A DNA stretch of 64,000 nt from Sterolibacterium sp964500605 (GTDB taxonomy: Bacteria; Pseudomonadota; Gammaproteobacteria; Burkholderiales; Rhodocyclaceae), in assembly GCA_964500605.1 (NCBI GenBank), contig CAZCOS010000003.1:1-64000 (forward strand), in the 5' to 3' direction. Below are positions 34,502 to 43,841 of the stretch, piece after piece; the stretch's first letter is position 1, and every line of letters starts with the position of its first letter. Made by a program: the position numbers and the translations under genes. The notes under the pieces are model-generated. The model saw nothing but the letters and a program-made list of their open reading frames with translations. It was not told the origin of the DNA and made no database searches.

Positions 34502-35400
34502 GCGAGAAACGCCTCGATCAGCTGCGCCAATGCTTCAGGCTGGTCGTGATGGATGTTGTGCCCGGTCCCGTCCAGCGTGACATGACGCAGCGAAGGAAAA
34601 CAGGCTAGACGCGCCTGAAAATCCTCCTCGCCAAGCCCCAGGTACATGGCCATGGCGGAGGATTCACGCCCGGAAACCCAAAGCGTCGGGGCACGCACGC
34701 GACGCCAGCAGGCTTTGGCTTCTTCGAGTCGATAGGGATAGGGGGCGACCAGCTTGTGAAACGGGTCACTGGCGACGACGATGGTCGGTATAGCTCCCCA
34801 CCTGCCCCTCTCGGCATTCTCATCCTGCCCCTCTTCAACACCAAAGTGCCGAGCGAGAAAGGCGGCCCGATCATCAGACAATCTTGGATTAAGTCTTTGC
34901 AGGCGCAAGGACAGTGCAGCGTGGTCGGCATAGCGACGATTCGATGGCACATCGCGTAACTGATCCAGCCAGCGCGTATAACGTTCCGGTGCGGCTTCTG
35001 GATCGCTGGCAGGAAGTCCAAATCCTTCGAGAGAAATCAGCCGGCAAACCCGCTCAGGCCGGACACCGGCATAAACACAGGCCACATTGCCACCCATGCT
35101 GTGTCCGATGAGCTGTGCGGGCGCGTCAGGCGTGTAGTGATCGAGCATCGCATCGAGATCAGCCACATAGTCTGGAAACCAGTAGCAGTCATTGTTCCAC
35201 TGCGATTGACCAAAGCCGCGCCAGTCCGGGGCGATGCAGAACCATTCCCGTTCAAAGGCATCGACCAGAAACTGAAAGCTGGCGGAGAAATCCTGCCAGC
35301 CGTGCAAGAGAAAAAGCTTGGGGGCTGAAGGATTCCCCCAGGTTCGCACATGGATGCGCCTGCCGCGAAGGTGAAGGAAGGTGGAGGCACTAGGGTTCAT
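34498..35400 (-). CDS. Alpha/beta hydrolase
   Basis: This 300-residue hydrolase has the nucleophile elbow GHSMGGN (about residue 101-107) and oxyanion-hole HGWQD near residue 35. The catalytic His is probably in DGTGHNIHHD near the C-terminus. I take the ATG at 35400 in preference to a TTG two codons earlier. Substrate unknown. It overlaps the rnm start and is 12 bases after the phosphomannomutase gene. Confidence 0.85.
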   Translation of the reverse strand: MNPSASTFLHLRGRRIHVRTWGNPSAPKLFLLHGWQDFSASFQFLVDAFEREWFCIAPDWRGFGQSQWNNDCYWFPDYVADLDAMLDHYTPDAPAQLIGHSMGGNVACVYAGVRPERVCRLISLEGFGLPASDPEAAPERYTRWLDQLRDVPSNRRYADHAALSLRLQRLNPRLSDDRAAFLARHFGVEEGQDENAERGRWGAIPTIVVASDPFHKLVAPYPYRLEEAKACWRRVRAPTLWVSGRESSAMAMYLGLGEEDFQARLACFPSLRHVTLDGTGHNIHHDQPEALAQLIEAFLA

Positions 35401-35412
35401 GCTCAAAGCCGG

Positions 35413-36801
35413 TCAAAAATCGACCGACAAGCCGGGCCAGATCTTTTTCAGGGCTTGACGGAATTCCTTCTGGATACGGGCCAAGGCTTTTTTCGTGTCG
35501 GCCTCGAAGCGCAGGACAACAACGGGCGTGGTATTGGAAGCCCGCGCCAAACCAAAGCCATCTGCGTATTCCGCCCGGACGCCGTCGATACAGTTGCGCT
35601 CGACCGAGGTGGGAAATAGTTTGTCGCTATCACGAATGAGTGCGGCAATCAGGGCATGCGGCTCGCCTTCCTGCATTTTGATGTTTAGCTCGGGTGTCGA
35701 GATCGCATTGGGCAAATGCTTGAGTGGCCAGTTTGCATCTTCCCAGCGGGAGATGATTTCCAGCAGACGTGCGCCGGCATAAAGGCCGTCGTCGAAGCCG
35801 TACCAGCGTTCCTTGAAAAAGACATGGCCACTCATTTCCCCCGCCAGCGGCGCGCCAGTCTCCTTGAGCTTGGCCTTGATGAGCGCGTGTCCGGTCTGCC
35901 ACATGAGGGGCACTCCGCCCTGATAACGCACAGAAGCCGCTACGTTGCGGGAACACTTAACGTCGTAAATGATCTGTGCGCCCGGATTGCGGGTGAGGAT
36001 GTCCGCGGCGAACAGCATGAGCTGCCGGTCGGGAAAGATGATTTCCCCATCTTTGGTCACCACGCCGAGACGGTCGCCATCACCATCGAAGGCCAGACCC
36101 AGCTCGGCATCCGTTTCCTTGAGTGTCCGGATGACGTCACGCAGATTTTCCGGCTTGGAAGGGTCAGGGTGATGGTTCGGAAAGCGGCCATCTATCTCGC
36201 AGAACAGGGGCACCACTTCACAGCCCATGCGGCGGAAGAGTTCAGGGGCCAATTCCCCCGCCACGCCATTGCCGCAATCGACCACGATTTTCATGGGGCG
36301 CGCAAGGCGGACATCCGACACGATGCGTTCGAGATAAGCCTCGCGAACATCGGCATGTTTCAGCTGCCCCTGTTTTTTGGCGCGATAGAGATCGCCAGTC
36401 TGAATGCGCTGACGCAAGGCTTGAATCCGCTCGCCGTAAAGCGTCTCCCCCCCCAGGACCATCTTTAGCCCGTTGTAATCCGGCGGATTGTGGCTCCCTG
36501 TCACGGAAACCGCACTGTTTGTTCCCAGTTGATAAGCCGCGAAATACGAAAGCGGCGTCGGTACGCAGCCGATATCCAGCACATTCACGCCGGCCAGATT
36601 GATGCCTTCGGCCAGGGCAGCCGCGAGCGATGCCCCCGAAAGGCGGCCATCTCGTCCGACAGCGATGGTTTTCTGGCCACGACGGCGAGCTTCTGAACCC
36701 AGTGCGTGCCCGATGAGCCGGACCGAATCCGGAGTCAAGGTTTTACCAACGATGCCACGAATGTCATAAGCCTTAAAAATTTCGGGAGCAGGGAAAGTCA
36801 T
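35413..36801 (-). CDS. manB: Phosphomannomutase/phosphoglucomutase (AlgC type)
   Basis: This 462-residue alpha-D-phosphohexomutase interconverts hexose 6- and 1-phosphates for LPS or exopolysaccharide. The phosphoserine loop is VTGSHNPPDYNG (about residue 98), the metal loop DGDGDRLGV (about 240), and the sugar-binding GEMSGH (about 320). It lies near waaF and galE, consistent with surface-sugar synthesis. Confidence 0.93.
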   Translation of the reverse strand: MTFPAPEIFKAYDIRGIVGKTLTPDSVRLIGHALGSEARRRGQKTIAVGRDGRLSGASLAAALAEGINLAGVNVLDIGCVPTPLSYFAAYQLGTNSAVSVTGSHNPPDYNGLKMVLGGETLYGERIQALRQRIQTGDLYRAKKQGQLKHADVREAYLERIVSDVRLARPMKIVVDCGNGVAGELAPELFRRMGCEVVPLFCEIDGRFPNHHPDPSKPENLRDVIRTLKETDAELGLAFDGDGDRLGVVTKDGEIIFPDRQLMLFAADILTRNPGAQIIYDVKCSRNVAASVRYQGGVPLMWQTGHALIKAKLKETGAPLAGEMSGHVFFKERWYGFDDGLYAGARLLEIISRWEDANWPLKHLPNAISTPELNIKMQEGEPHALIAALIRDSDKLFPTSVERNCIDGVRAEYADGFGLARASNTTPVVVLRFEADTKKALARIQKEFRQALKKIWPGLSVDF

Positions 36802-36831
36802 GATGAAGAAAACAGGTCGATTAGAAGAAGA

Positions 36832-37281
36832 TCAGTGCAGCGTTGAAGAAGCCTCGCTCAGGATGCCTTCACTTTGCGTTGGGGAAGCGTGATGAACCAT
36901 CAGACGCCAGCCCAGAGCACCGCGGATGTAGATATTCGTCACCAGAATAGGCACGATCTGGCCCTGAAGCTCGGGGTTGTCCCCCGCCAGCATGACTGTC
37001 GCCTGAAGGTTATGGACGGCAAATAGCGGCCCGGGCATGACCATGGTATTCAGCAGGCGCATCGTGAAACGCTGCCGTCCATCGAGAATGTGACGCCAAG
37101 TCTCCCGAACATTGCTGTAGCCGACGATGCGCGGGCCACCCGGCAGGATGCAGAGAATATCCTCATCCTCGGCCCAGACATTCATGAAGGCTTCAATATC
37201 GGCACGATGAATGGCATCGTAAAAAGCATGCTCGGCATCTTTGGAGCTTGCGTAAATGGCTTTGGTTAAAGGCATCGTCAT
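36832..37281 (-). CDS. SnoaL/NTF2-like protein
   Basis: This 149-residue protein has the cone-shaped NTF2 fold signature: a helical start with AFYDAIHRADIEAFMNVWAEDEDILCILPGG, then strand segments ending in GWRLMVHHASP. No catalytic set is evident. The start is the ATG at 37281, which overlaps the waaF stop by four bases. Function unknown. Confidence 0.75.
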   Translation of the reverse strand: MTMPLTKAIYASSKDAEHAFYDAIHRADIEAFMNVWAEDEDILCILPGGPRIVGYSNVRETWRHILDGRQRFTMRLLNTMVMPGPLFAVHNLQATVMLAGDNPELQGQIVPILVTNIYIRGALGWRLMVHHASPTQSEGILSEASSTLH

Positions 37282-38339
37282 GACTCCAGCACGCCGGATT
37301 CCTGAATGGCGTTCATTATCATATCGGCTTCCAGCTCTTCCATACATTTGAAGTGCCCCAAGGGACAGCTACGTTTGAAACAGGGACTGCAATCCGCATT
37401 CAAGGTCAGAATACGGGCTCGACCGGACAAAGGCGGGGTATAGACCGGGCTGGACGACCCATAAAGCGCGAACAAAGGGCGATCCAGCGCGGCTGCAACG
37501 TGCATGAGACCGGAATCATTGCTGACGACCAGCCGTGCGCTGGCAATCAGATCCAAGGCTTGCAAAAGCGTCGTCTTCCCACACAAATTTTGTGCAATAC
37601 CCTGCGACATCTGGACAATGCCCTCTCCCAGCACCGCATCCTTCCCGGAACCGAGCAGCCAGACGGGAGTGTTTCTTTCCGCCAGCAGACGCGCCAGGGC
37701 TGCAAAATGGCGTGAAGGCCAACGCTTGGCAGGGCCGAACTCGGCCCCCGGACAAAAAATGGCAGGCCGCACCTCAACAGCGGAGGGTAAGCCCAAAGCC
37801 TCCCGCGTGGCCTGCTGCTGTTCTATCGTCGAAGTCAGGCCCGTTTTGGGCAAAACGGATGAAGAAGCCGCTACGGTGCGGCTTCCCGCATCTTCAGCAA
37901 GTTGCAAATAACGCTGGGCCAGTTGCGGGGTCGTCGCCGCATCGAATTTGTGGCGACGATTCAGCAGACCGATGCGTGCCTCCCCCACAAAACCGGTTCG
38001 CAGGGGAATGTTGGCAAAGAAGGGGGAAAGAGCCGATTTCCAGGTGTTCGGCAAGACGATGACTTCGTCGTATTTTCGCTCGCGCAGTTGCCGTCCCAGA
38101 CGCCAACGGGCCGCGAGGTTGAATTCACCATGCGCAAAAGGATTGTGCAGTACATTCAGTACTTCAGGCATCCGTTCCAGCAAAGGAGCCGTCCAGGGGG
38201 GGGCAAGCACATCCAGACGCAGCTTACGAGCCGCATGTTTTTCGTGCAGCCGTGCGAAAAGAGGCTGGGCAAGGAGCGTATCGCCAATCCAGGATGGAGC
38301 GACGATCAAAATCCTCAAGGCATTATGAGTATCCGGCAT
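37278..38339 (-). CDS. waaF: Lipopolysaccharide heptosyltransferase II
   Basis: This 353-residue GT9 enzyme adds the second heptose to the inner core of LPS. Features are RILIVAPSWIGD at the start, CPGAEFGPAKRWP, and the acceptor-side motif SNDSGLMHVAAAL (about 265-278). A Cys pair in CSPCFKRSCPLG is also characteristic. I use the ATG at 38339. A GTG four codons earlier is possible. It couples to the SnoaL gene downstream. Confidence 0.94.
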   Translation of the reverse strand: MPDTHNALRILIVAPSWIGDTLLAQPLFARLHEKHAARKLRLDVLAPPWTAPLLERMPEVLNVLHNPFAHGEFNLAARWRLGRQLRERKYDEVIVLPNTWKSALSPFFANIPLRTGFVGEARIGLLNRRHKFDAATTPQLAQRYLQLAEDAGSRTVAASSSVLPKTGLTSTIEQQQATREALGLPSAVEVRPAIFCPGAEFGPAKRWPSRHFAALARLLAERNTPVWLLGSGKDAVLGEGIVQMSQGIAQNLCGKTTLLQALDLIASARLVVSNDSGLMHVAAALDRPLFALYGSSSPVYTPPLSGRARILTLNADCSPCFKRSCPLGHFKCMEELEADMIMNAIQESGVLES

Positions 38340-38385
38340 CAAGCCACCCACCGCGCGGCATCCCAGGTTGCCCCGGGTCGCCTGC

Positions 38386-38586
38386 TTAGTGATGCCCCTT
38401 TGGTTTTTCGCCAGAGAAGGTGTAATGCGTACTGCAATAGGGACAGCTCACCTCCCCGGTTTTCAATACATCGAGAAAAACGCGGGGATGCCGCGCCCAC
38501 AAAGGGCTTTCCGGGCGCGGGCAATGCAGCGGCAAGTCATGCGCCGTCACGGCGACATTCAAGGAAGTATCTTTGGCTTCGCTCAT
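38386..38586 (-). CDS. Small zinc-finger protein (zf-CHCC type)
   Basis: This 66-residue protein has the pattern LHCPRP, then ARHPRVFLD, then SCPYCSTHY: one Cys, one His and two Cys as metal ligands. It resembles the zf-CHCC family related to mitochondrial NDUFS6. The order ilvE, this gene, waaF is a common betaproteobacterial arrangement. Only ten bases separate it from ilvE. Role unknown. Confidence 0.82.
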   Translation of the reverse strand: MSEAKDTSLNVAVTAHDLPLHCPRPESPLWARHPRVFLDVLKTGEVSCPYCSTHYTFSGEKPKGHH

Positions 38587-38596
38587 GATCAGAACC

Positions 38597-39520
38597 TCAG
38601 GCAACCGGGGTCAGCCAATCGGCATGGGCAGGCACTTTGCCATTGACCACATCGAAATAAAGACTCTGCAAACGAGTGGTCACCGCACCACGCCGCCCCT
38701 CACCGATCTGGCGGCGATCAAGCTCACGAATAGGCGTGACTTCAGCCGCCGTACCCGTGAAGAAAGCTTCGTCGGCTGTGTAGACATCGTCCCGTGTCAG
38801 ACGCTTGGAGATCACGGTCAAACCCAGTTCACGGGCCAGGGTGATGATGGTCGCACGGGTAATCCCCACCAGAGCCGAGGCGATTTCCGGTTCATAAAGC
38901 ACACCATCCTTGACGATGAACAGATTCTCACCCGCACCTTCAGCCACAAAACCATCGACATCCAGCAACAGGGCTTCGTCGTAACCGTCATCCAGAGCCT
39001 CCATATTCGCGAGGATGGAATTGGCATAGGTTGCCGCAAATTTCGCTCGCGCCATGGTGACATTCACATGATGACGCGCATAAGAAGAAGTGCGAACCCG
39101 AATCCCACGCTCCATCCCTTCTTCGCCCAGATAAGCCCCCCAGGGCCAGGCCGCAATAGCCACATGCACCTTGGCTCCGCGTGGAGAAACGCCCATTTTT
39201 TCAGAGCCATAAAAAGCAATGGGACGCACATAACCGGATTCCAGCCCATTGGCGCGAACAACCTCCCGCTGCGCCTCGATCAACGTCGCCTTATCAAACG
39301 GCATGGCCATCCGGTAGATGTGCGCCGAATTGAACAGACGATCCGTGTGTTCCTTCAGCCGGAAAATCGCCGTGCCATTGACGGTCTTGTAAGCACGCAA
39401 GCCCTCGAAAACCGAAAGACCATAATGCAGCGAGTGAGTCAGGACATGGGTATTGGCCTCGCGCCAGGGAACCAGCTTGCCGTCATACCAGATAAAGCCA
39501 TCGCGATCGGACATGGACAT
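38597..39520 (-). CDS. ilvE: Branched-chain amino acid aminotransferase
   Basis: This 307-residue class IV PLP enzyme catalyses the last step of valine, leucine and isoleucine synthesis. It opens with MSDRDGFIWYDGKLVPW, and the usual family motifs HSLHYGLSVFEGLRAY and ...GAGENLFIVKDG are present. ATG at 39520 has GGAG about ten bases upstream; an in-frame ATG two codons later is an alternative. The lysine that binds PLP is in the middle of the protein. Confidence 0.96.
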   Translation of the reverse strand: MSMSDRDGFIWYDGKLVPWREANTHVLTHSLHYGLSVFEGLRAYKTVNGTAIFRLKEHTDRLFNSAHIYRMAMPFDKATLIEAQREVVRANGLESGYVRPIAFYGSEKMGVSPRGAKVHVAIAAWPWGAYLGEEGMERGIRVRTSSYARHHVNVTMARAKFAATYANSILANMEALDDGYDEALLLDVDGFVAEGAGENLFIVKDGVLYEPEIASALVGITRATIITLARELGLTVISKRLTRDDVYTADEAFFTGTAAEVTPIRELDRRQIGEGRRGAVTTRLQSLYFDVVNGKVPAHADWLTPVA

Positions 39521-39718
39521 GATCGTATCTCCGGAATCTTTCTTTGAAGTTCGCTAAACGTTGGATTCTAACAGTCTGCAAGGCTCAAACTCAAAAACAG
39601 CGACTGAAAGCAGGGCAATCTCATCGAATTTTCGGTACGCCCAACGATGAAAACTGCCCCGCATCCCATCCCCCTTCATGAAGACGCGTTATGAAGATGC
39701 GTTTTGGACATCTGCACC

Positions 39719-40327
39719 CTATCCAGCCAATCCTTCTTCTCTCAAAGCCTGCAGAACCGCCGGGCGAGCGGCGATGCGCTGGAGATAAGCCACGATATTC
39801 GTCCAGCTCGACAGGTCGAGGGAAAGATAGCTCGACCAGCCCAGTACCGTGAAAAGGTAAGCATCCGCCACGGTGAATTGCTCGCCCGCCAGCCAAGGGC
39901 GATCCTTCAGAAGGGATTCGATGTAATCGAGACGCCGTCCGAACAAGGAAATGGCCCTCTGTTTTTCTGCATCCGTGATCTGGGGATTGAACATCGGGCC
40001 ACAGGTTTTGTGGAGTTCGGTTGCGATGAAATTCAGCAAGGATTGAAGCTGATAACGCGCCATGGTTCCATTAGCAGGCGCAAGTTCTTTTTCGGGAACC
40101 TGATCGGCCACATATTGGAGAATGGCGGGGCCTTCCGTGAGGGTTGTGCTGTCATCCAGTGCGAGCAACGGCACATAGCCATTGGGATTGATCTTGCAGA
40201 AATCCTCGTTGCCTTCCGTTTTCTTGCTGCCCAGATCGACCTTGACGAGTTGAACCGGCAAACCGGCTTCGCGCAGGGCGATATGGGAAGCCAGCGAACA
40301 GGCCCCGGGGGAATAAAAGAGCTTCAT
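39719..40327 (-). CDS. Glutathione S-transferase
   Basis: This 202-residue protein has a thioredoxin-like N-terminal domain (MKLFYSPGACSLASHIALRE), as in the beta class, and an all-alpha C-terminal domain with WLAGEQFTVADAY. Cys10 of the beta class is present. ATG at 40327 with AAGGAAAA upstream. It is alone between ilvE and galE. Confidence 0.92.
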   Translation of the reverse strand: MKLFYSPGACSLASHIALREAGLPVQLVKVDLGSKKTEGNEDFCKINPNGYVPLLALDDSTTLTEGPAILQYVADQVPEKELAPANGTMARYQLQSLLNFIATELHKTCGPMFNPQITDAEKQRAISLFGRRLDYIESLLKDRPWLAGEQFTVADAYLFTVLGWSSYLSLDLSSWTNIVAYLQRIAARPAVLQALREEGLAG

Positions 40328-40386
40328 GGTTTTCCTTTCTGTTTGAACGGCTGAAGTAGTGAAAGCAAGGGCATGGGTTGCAACGA

Positions 40387-41394
40387 TCAATCCAGATTCG
40401 CTCCCGCCCACTGCTGCCAACGCCAGGTATCCTGACACATCTGCTCCACCCCCAGACTCGCACGCCAGCCCAGACGCTCGTGCGCCAGTGTCGGATCGGC
40501 ATAGCACTGGGCGATGTCCCCCGGTCGCCGCGGAGCAATGCGATAGGGAATGGGTCGCTCGGAAGCCTTCCCGAACGCTTCCACCATTTCAAGAACACTG
40601 TAGCCACGCCCCGTTCCGAGGTTGACGGCCAAGGGCTCGCGCACGGGTTCCAGCGCATTCAGGGCCGCCAGATGACCTTTTGCAAGATCGACGACATGAA
40701 TGTAATCCCGCACCCCCGTGCCATCCGGCGTCGGGTAATCGTTACCGAATACAGAAAGCTCGCGCAGCTTCCCGTGTGCCACCTGGGCCACAAAAGGCAT
40801 CAGATTATTGGGGATGCCTGCCGGATCTTCGCCGATCAGACCGGAAGCATGTGCGCCGACCGGATTGAAGTAGCGCAGCAGGATAATGCGCCAGCTCTCG
40901 TCGGAACGTGCAATGTCCCGAAGCATGTCTTCGATGATCAACTTGCTGCGGCCATAGGGATTGGTCGCCGATAGCGGAAAATCTTCCCGGATGGGCACGG
41001 CGTGCGGGTCGCCATAAACCGTGGCCGAGGAAGAAAACACCAGATTCTTGACGCCGGCTTGCGCCATGCACTCGAAGAGGACGAGGCTGCCCGTCACATT
41101 ATTGTCGTAATAACGCAGCGGCTGACTGACGGATTCCCCCACAGCCTTGAGCCCTGCAAAGTGGATGACCGCCGAAAAGCGATGGGTGGCGAAAAGCTCA
41201 CGCAAGGCGGCACGGTCACGAATGTCACATTGCGCAAATTTCGGGGTACACCCGGTGATCCGAACAATCCGTTCCAAAACAGAAGCCTTGCTGTTGCAGA
41301 GATTGTCGAGGATCAGAACCTCCTGTCCAGCTGACAGAAGTTCAACAACCGTATGAGAGCCGATATAACCCGCCCCCCCTGTAACCAAAATCAT
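40387..41394 (-). CDS. galE: UDP-glucose 4-epimerase
   Basis: This 335-residue extended SDR interconverts UDP-glucose and UDP-galactose. NAD motif GGAGYIGSHT lies at residues 6-15, the Ser in SSSATVYG about 120-127, and Tyr-Lys in YGRSK at about 145-149. Length is as expected. It would feed LPS or exopolysaccharide synthesis along with manB and waaF. Confidence 0.95.
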   Translation of the reverse strand: MILVTGGAGYIGSHTVVELLSAGQEVLILDNLCNSKASVLERIVRITGCTPKFAQCDIRDRAALRELFATHRFSAVIHFAGLKAVGESVSQPLRYYDNNVTGSLVLFECMAQAGVKNLVFSSSATVYGDPHAVPIREDFPLSATNPYGRSKLIIEDMLRDIARSDESWRIILLRYFNPVGAHASGLIGEDPAGIPNNLMPFVAQVAHGKLRELSVFGNDYPTPDGTGVRDYIHVVDLAKGHLAALNALEPVREPLAVNLGTGRGYSVLEMVEAFGKASERPIPYRIAPRRPGDIAQCYADPTLAHERLGWRASLGVEQMCQDTWRWQQWAGANLD

Positions 41395-41687
41395 GATGCC
41401 TCCCGAAAAATGGAAGCGGCATCATATCGGATTCCTGGCGGGTTCTTCAAAGGCTGAAACCGGCCTAACTGAAAAGTGGATCGCGCAGAACGATCACACC
41501 TTCGTGCAGAAACTTTTGGATATTTTCCGTAGATGTGGGTAAATCCGCGCTTACCGATGTGCTTCCATGATCCTGGGAAGAGGATCAAACAGAACTGGAA
41601 TACTTTAGAAACCGAGGCCTTCATGCCCGAATTCAGCACTCAACAGCGGTTCTCTGTTTGATGCCTCCGGAGCGTGCCACGAACACC

Positions 41688-42404
41688 ATGAATACCGAGC
41701 CCCCCGTCCTGACCATGGCTGTTTTGCTTGCTGGATTGACCGCCTTCGCCCTACTCACCCTTATCGCCGTGCGTCGCGGTAAGCAAATTCAGGGAACATG
41801 GCAAAAACTGGCCGTGGCGCGTGGGTGGCGTTACGAGCAGACGACTGAACCCGGCGTGGATATTCGGCTGCTTGGCCGCACACAGGACATGGTATGGTCC
41901 TGCAGCCTGGTTCATGCGCCAGTGGTCAATACGCCGCAAACCATTGGCAAAAGCAGACCACTGGAAACGCTGTGGCGTACCCAACTACCGGACGAATCAC
42001 TGGACGGTCACCTGAATCTTTACGACGCCGTGAGCTTCAGACGACTGCGTCGGGCTGTAGATTCACCGCTGATGGACGTCATGGCCCATGTCTCACCAGG
42101 GCTTGCAGGCAAAGCCTTGGCTGCGGGGATCACTGCTGCGCGGGCATCGGCCACCCCCATCGGGGCAAACCACATGGCCATCGGGACAGAAAACGCTATC
42201 CAGAGGCTCATCGACCGTGAGCGGGAAATGGCTTTCCAATGTTTTGTCATGGAAAACGCTGCCCCTCAACTACGCATTTTCATCGATGCACGCCAGATCG
42301 AAATCGCCCTGCTTGGTGCCATCAAGGATGCTGGGCAACTGGAAAGGTTCATTGCCTCGTGCGTGCGGCTTGCTGAAGCGACGCGGCAACGCAGACACGG
42401 CTGA
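41688..42404 (+). CDS. Hypothetical membrane-anchored protein
   Basis: I do not recognise this 238-residue protein. One hydrophobic segment (about residues 8-28, LTMAVLLAGLTAFALL) is followed by Arg/Lys residues, so the remainder is probably cytoplasmic. The rest is a compact mix of strands and helices and ends in a basic RQRRHG tail. It has no Cys cluster or nucleotide-binding loop. The ATG at 41688 is chosen, but 41661 is possible. It stands alone. Confidence 0.55.
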   Translation: MNTEPPVLTMAVLLAGLTAFALLTLIAVRRGKQIQGTWQKLAVARGWRYEQTTEPGVDIRLLGRTQDMVWSCSLVHAPVVNTPQTIGKSRPLETLWRTQLPDESLDGHLNLYDAVSFRRLRRAVDSPLMDVMAHVSPGLAGKALAAGITAARASATPIGANHMAIGTENAIQRLIDREREMAFQCFVMENAAPQLRIFIDARQIEIALLGAIKDAGQLERFIASCVRLAEATRQRRHG

Positions 42405-42629
42405 TAGCGCGGATGGCCCACGTCGCCCATGTGAGCGGCGGAGATTATCTGATCCAGAAGCCGCTCCCTGACCTATTTCGGATCGACGTAACACTGTGCT
42501 TTGATTAGCGAGGACAGCGCAGACAAAGCGCAGGCTTGGAAACATCCGGGCTTTTGTAATCAGGAATGCTGGTGAATTGCGGCGAAACCGAAAGATTCGC
42601 CGCAATCCCAAGCCCGGAAACAAACGGTC

Positions 42630-43826
42630 TTACATCCGCTCAAAAACGCCGGCGGCTCCCATGCCCGTACCAACGCACATGGTCACCATGCCGTATTTCA
42701 GGTTCCGGCGGCGCAAGCCATGCACCACCGTTGCGGCGCGGATAGCCCCCGTCGCTCCTAGCGGATGCCCCAGCGCGATGGCCCCACCCAGCGGGTTCAC
42801 CCGAGATGGGTCGAGCTGCAAATCCTTCAATACGGCGAGCGACTGGGCGGCGAAGGCTTCATTGAGCTCGATCCAGTCCAGCTGATCCTGGGTGAGGCCC
42901 GCACGCTGGCAGGCCAGCGGCACGGCGGCGGAGGGGCCGATTCCCATGATTTCCGGGGCAACGCCACGAACTGCAAAGGAAACGAAACGCGCTAGCGGGG
43001 TCAGGTTGAACTGCTTGAGGATTTTTTCAGAAACCAGCAACAAGGCCCCTGCCCCGTCCGAAGTCTGTGAACTATTCCCAGCTGTCACACTGCCTTTGGC
43101 GGCAAACACCGGCTTCAACTTTGCCAGCGAAGCCAGATTCGTATCGGCACGCGGGCCTTCATCCTGGGTGCAAAGACGTTTTTTCACTTCGATTTCGCCA
43201 GTCGACAAATTGGGAACGCGCTCAATGGCTTCAACCGGTGTGGTTTCGTCCTTGAACTCACCGGTCTGCTGGGCGGCAATGGCCTTCTGGTGCGATTGCA
43301 GGGCAAATTCATCCTGCGCTTCACGGCTCACCTGCCATTGCTGGGCAACCTTTTCTGCGGTCAGCCCCATGCCGTAAGCCATACCGATGTTTTCATCCTT
43401 GAAGATGTCCATATTCATCGAAGGATGGTGGCCCATCATCGGTACCATGGACATGGACTCCACCCCGGCGGCAATCATGACGTCGGATTGCCCGGTACGG
43501 ATGCGGTCAGCCGCCATCGCAATCGCCGTCAGGCCCGAGGCACAATAACGGTTGATGGTCACGCCCCCCACGGTTTGTGGCAGGCCGGCCAGCAGCACCG
43601 CCACGCGGGCGACATTGAGGCCCTGCTCCGCTTCCGGGAAGGCACATCCGACAATGGCATCCTCGATCAGGGCCGGATCCAGACCAGGAGCCTGCGCCAC
43701 CACGGATTTCAGGACATGGACCAGCAGATCATCCGGACGCGTGGTGCGGAGCATCCCGCGCGGAGCCTTGCCGATGGGCGTGCGGGTCGCCGCAACGATG
43801 TAGGCGTCTTGCAGTGCTTGGGTCAT
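42630..43826 (-). CDS. fadA: Acetyl-CoA acyltransferase (thiolase)
   Basis: This 398-residue thiolase makes the final cleavage of beta-oxidation. The first active Cys is in NRYCASGLT (about residue 91), the His in ALGHPLGATGA, and the second Cys in MCVGTGMGAAG near the C-terminus. It follows the bifunctional dehydrogenase gene by 15 bases. A GAGGAG ribosome site precedes the ATG. Confidence 0.94.
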   Translation of the reverse strand: MTQALQDAYIVAATRTPIGKAPRGMLRTTRPDDLLVHVLKSVVAQAPGLDPALIEDAIVGCAFPEAEQGLNVARVAVLLAGLPQTVGGVTINRYCASGLTAIAMAADRIRTGQSDVMIAAGVESMSMVPMMGHHPSMNMDIFKDENIGMAYGMGLTAEKVAQQWQVSREAQDEFALQSHQKAIAAQQTGEFKDETTPVEAIERVPNLSTGEIEVKKRLCTQDEGPRADTNLASLAKLKPVFAAKGSVTAGNSSQTSDGAGALLLVSEKILKQFNLTPLARFVSFAVRGVAPEIMGIGPSAAVPLACQRAGLTQDQLDWIELNEAFAAQSLAVLKDLQLDPSRVNPLGGAIALGHPLGATGAIRAATVVHGLRRRNLKYGMVTMCVGTGMGAAGVFERM

Positions 43827-43841
43827 TTCGTTCTCCTCTTT

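Noticed and set aside
38573..39547. A 324-residue plus-strand frame
   Set aside because: It is the antisense shadow of ilvE; no family features.
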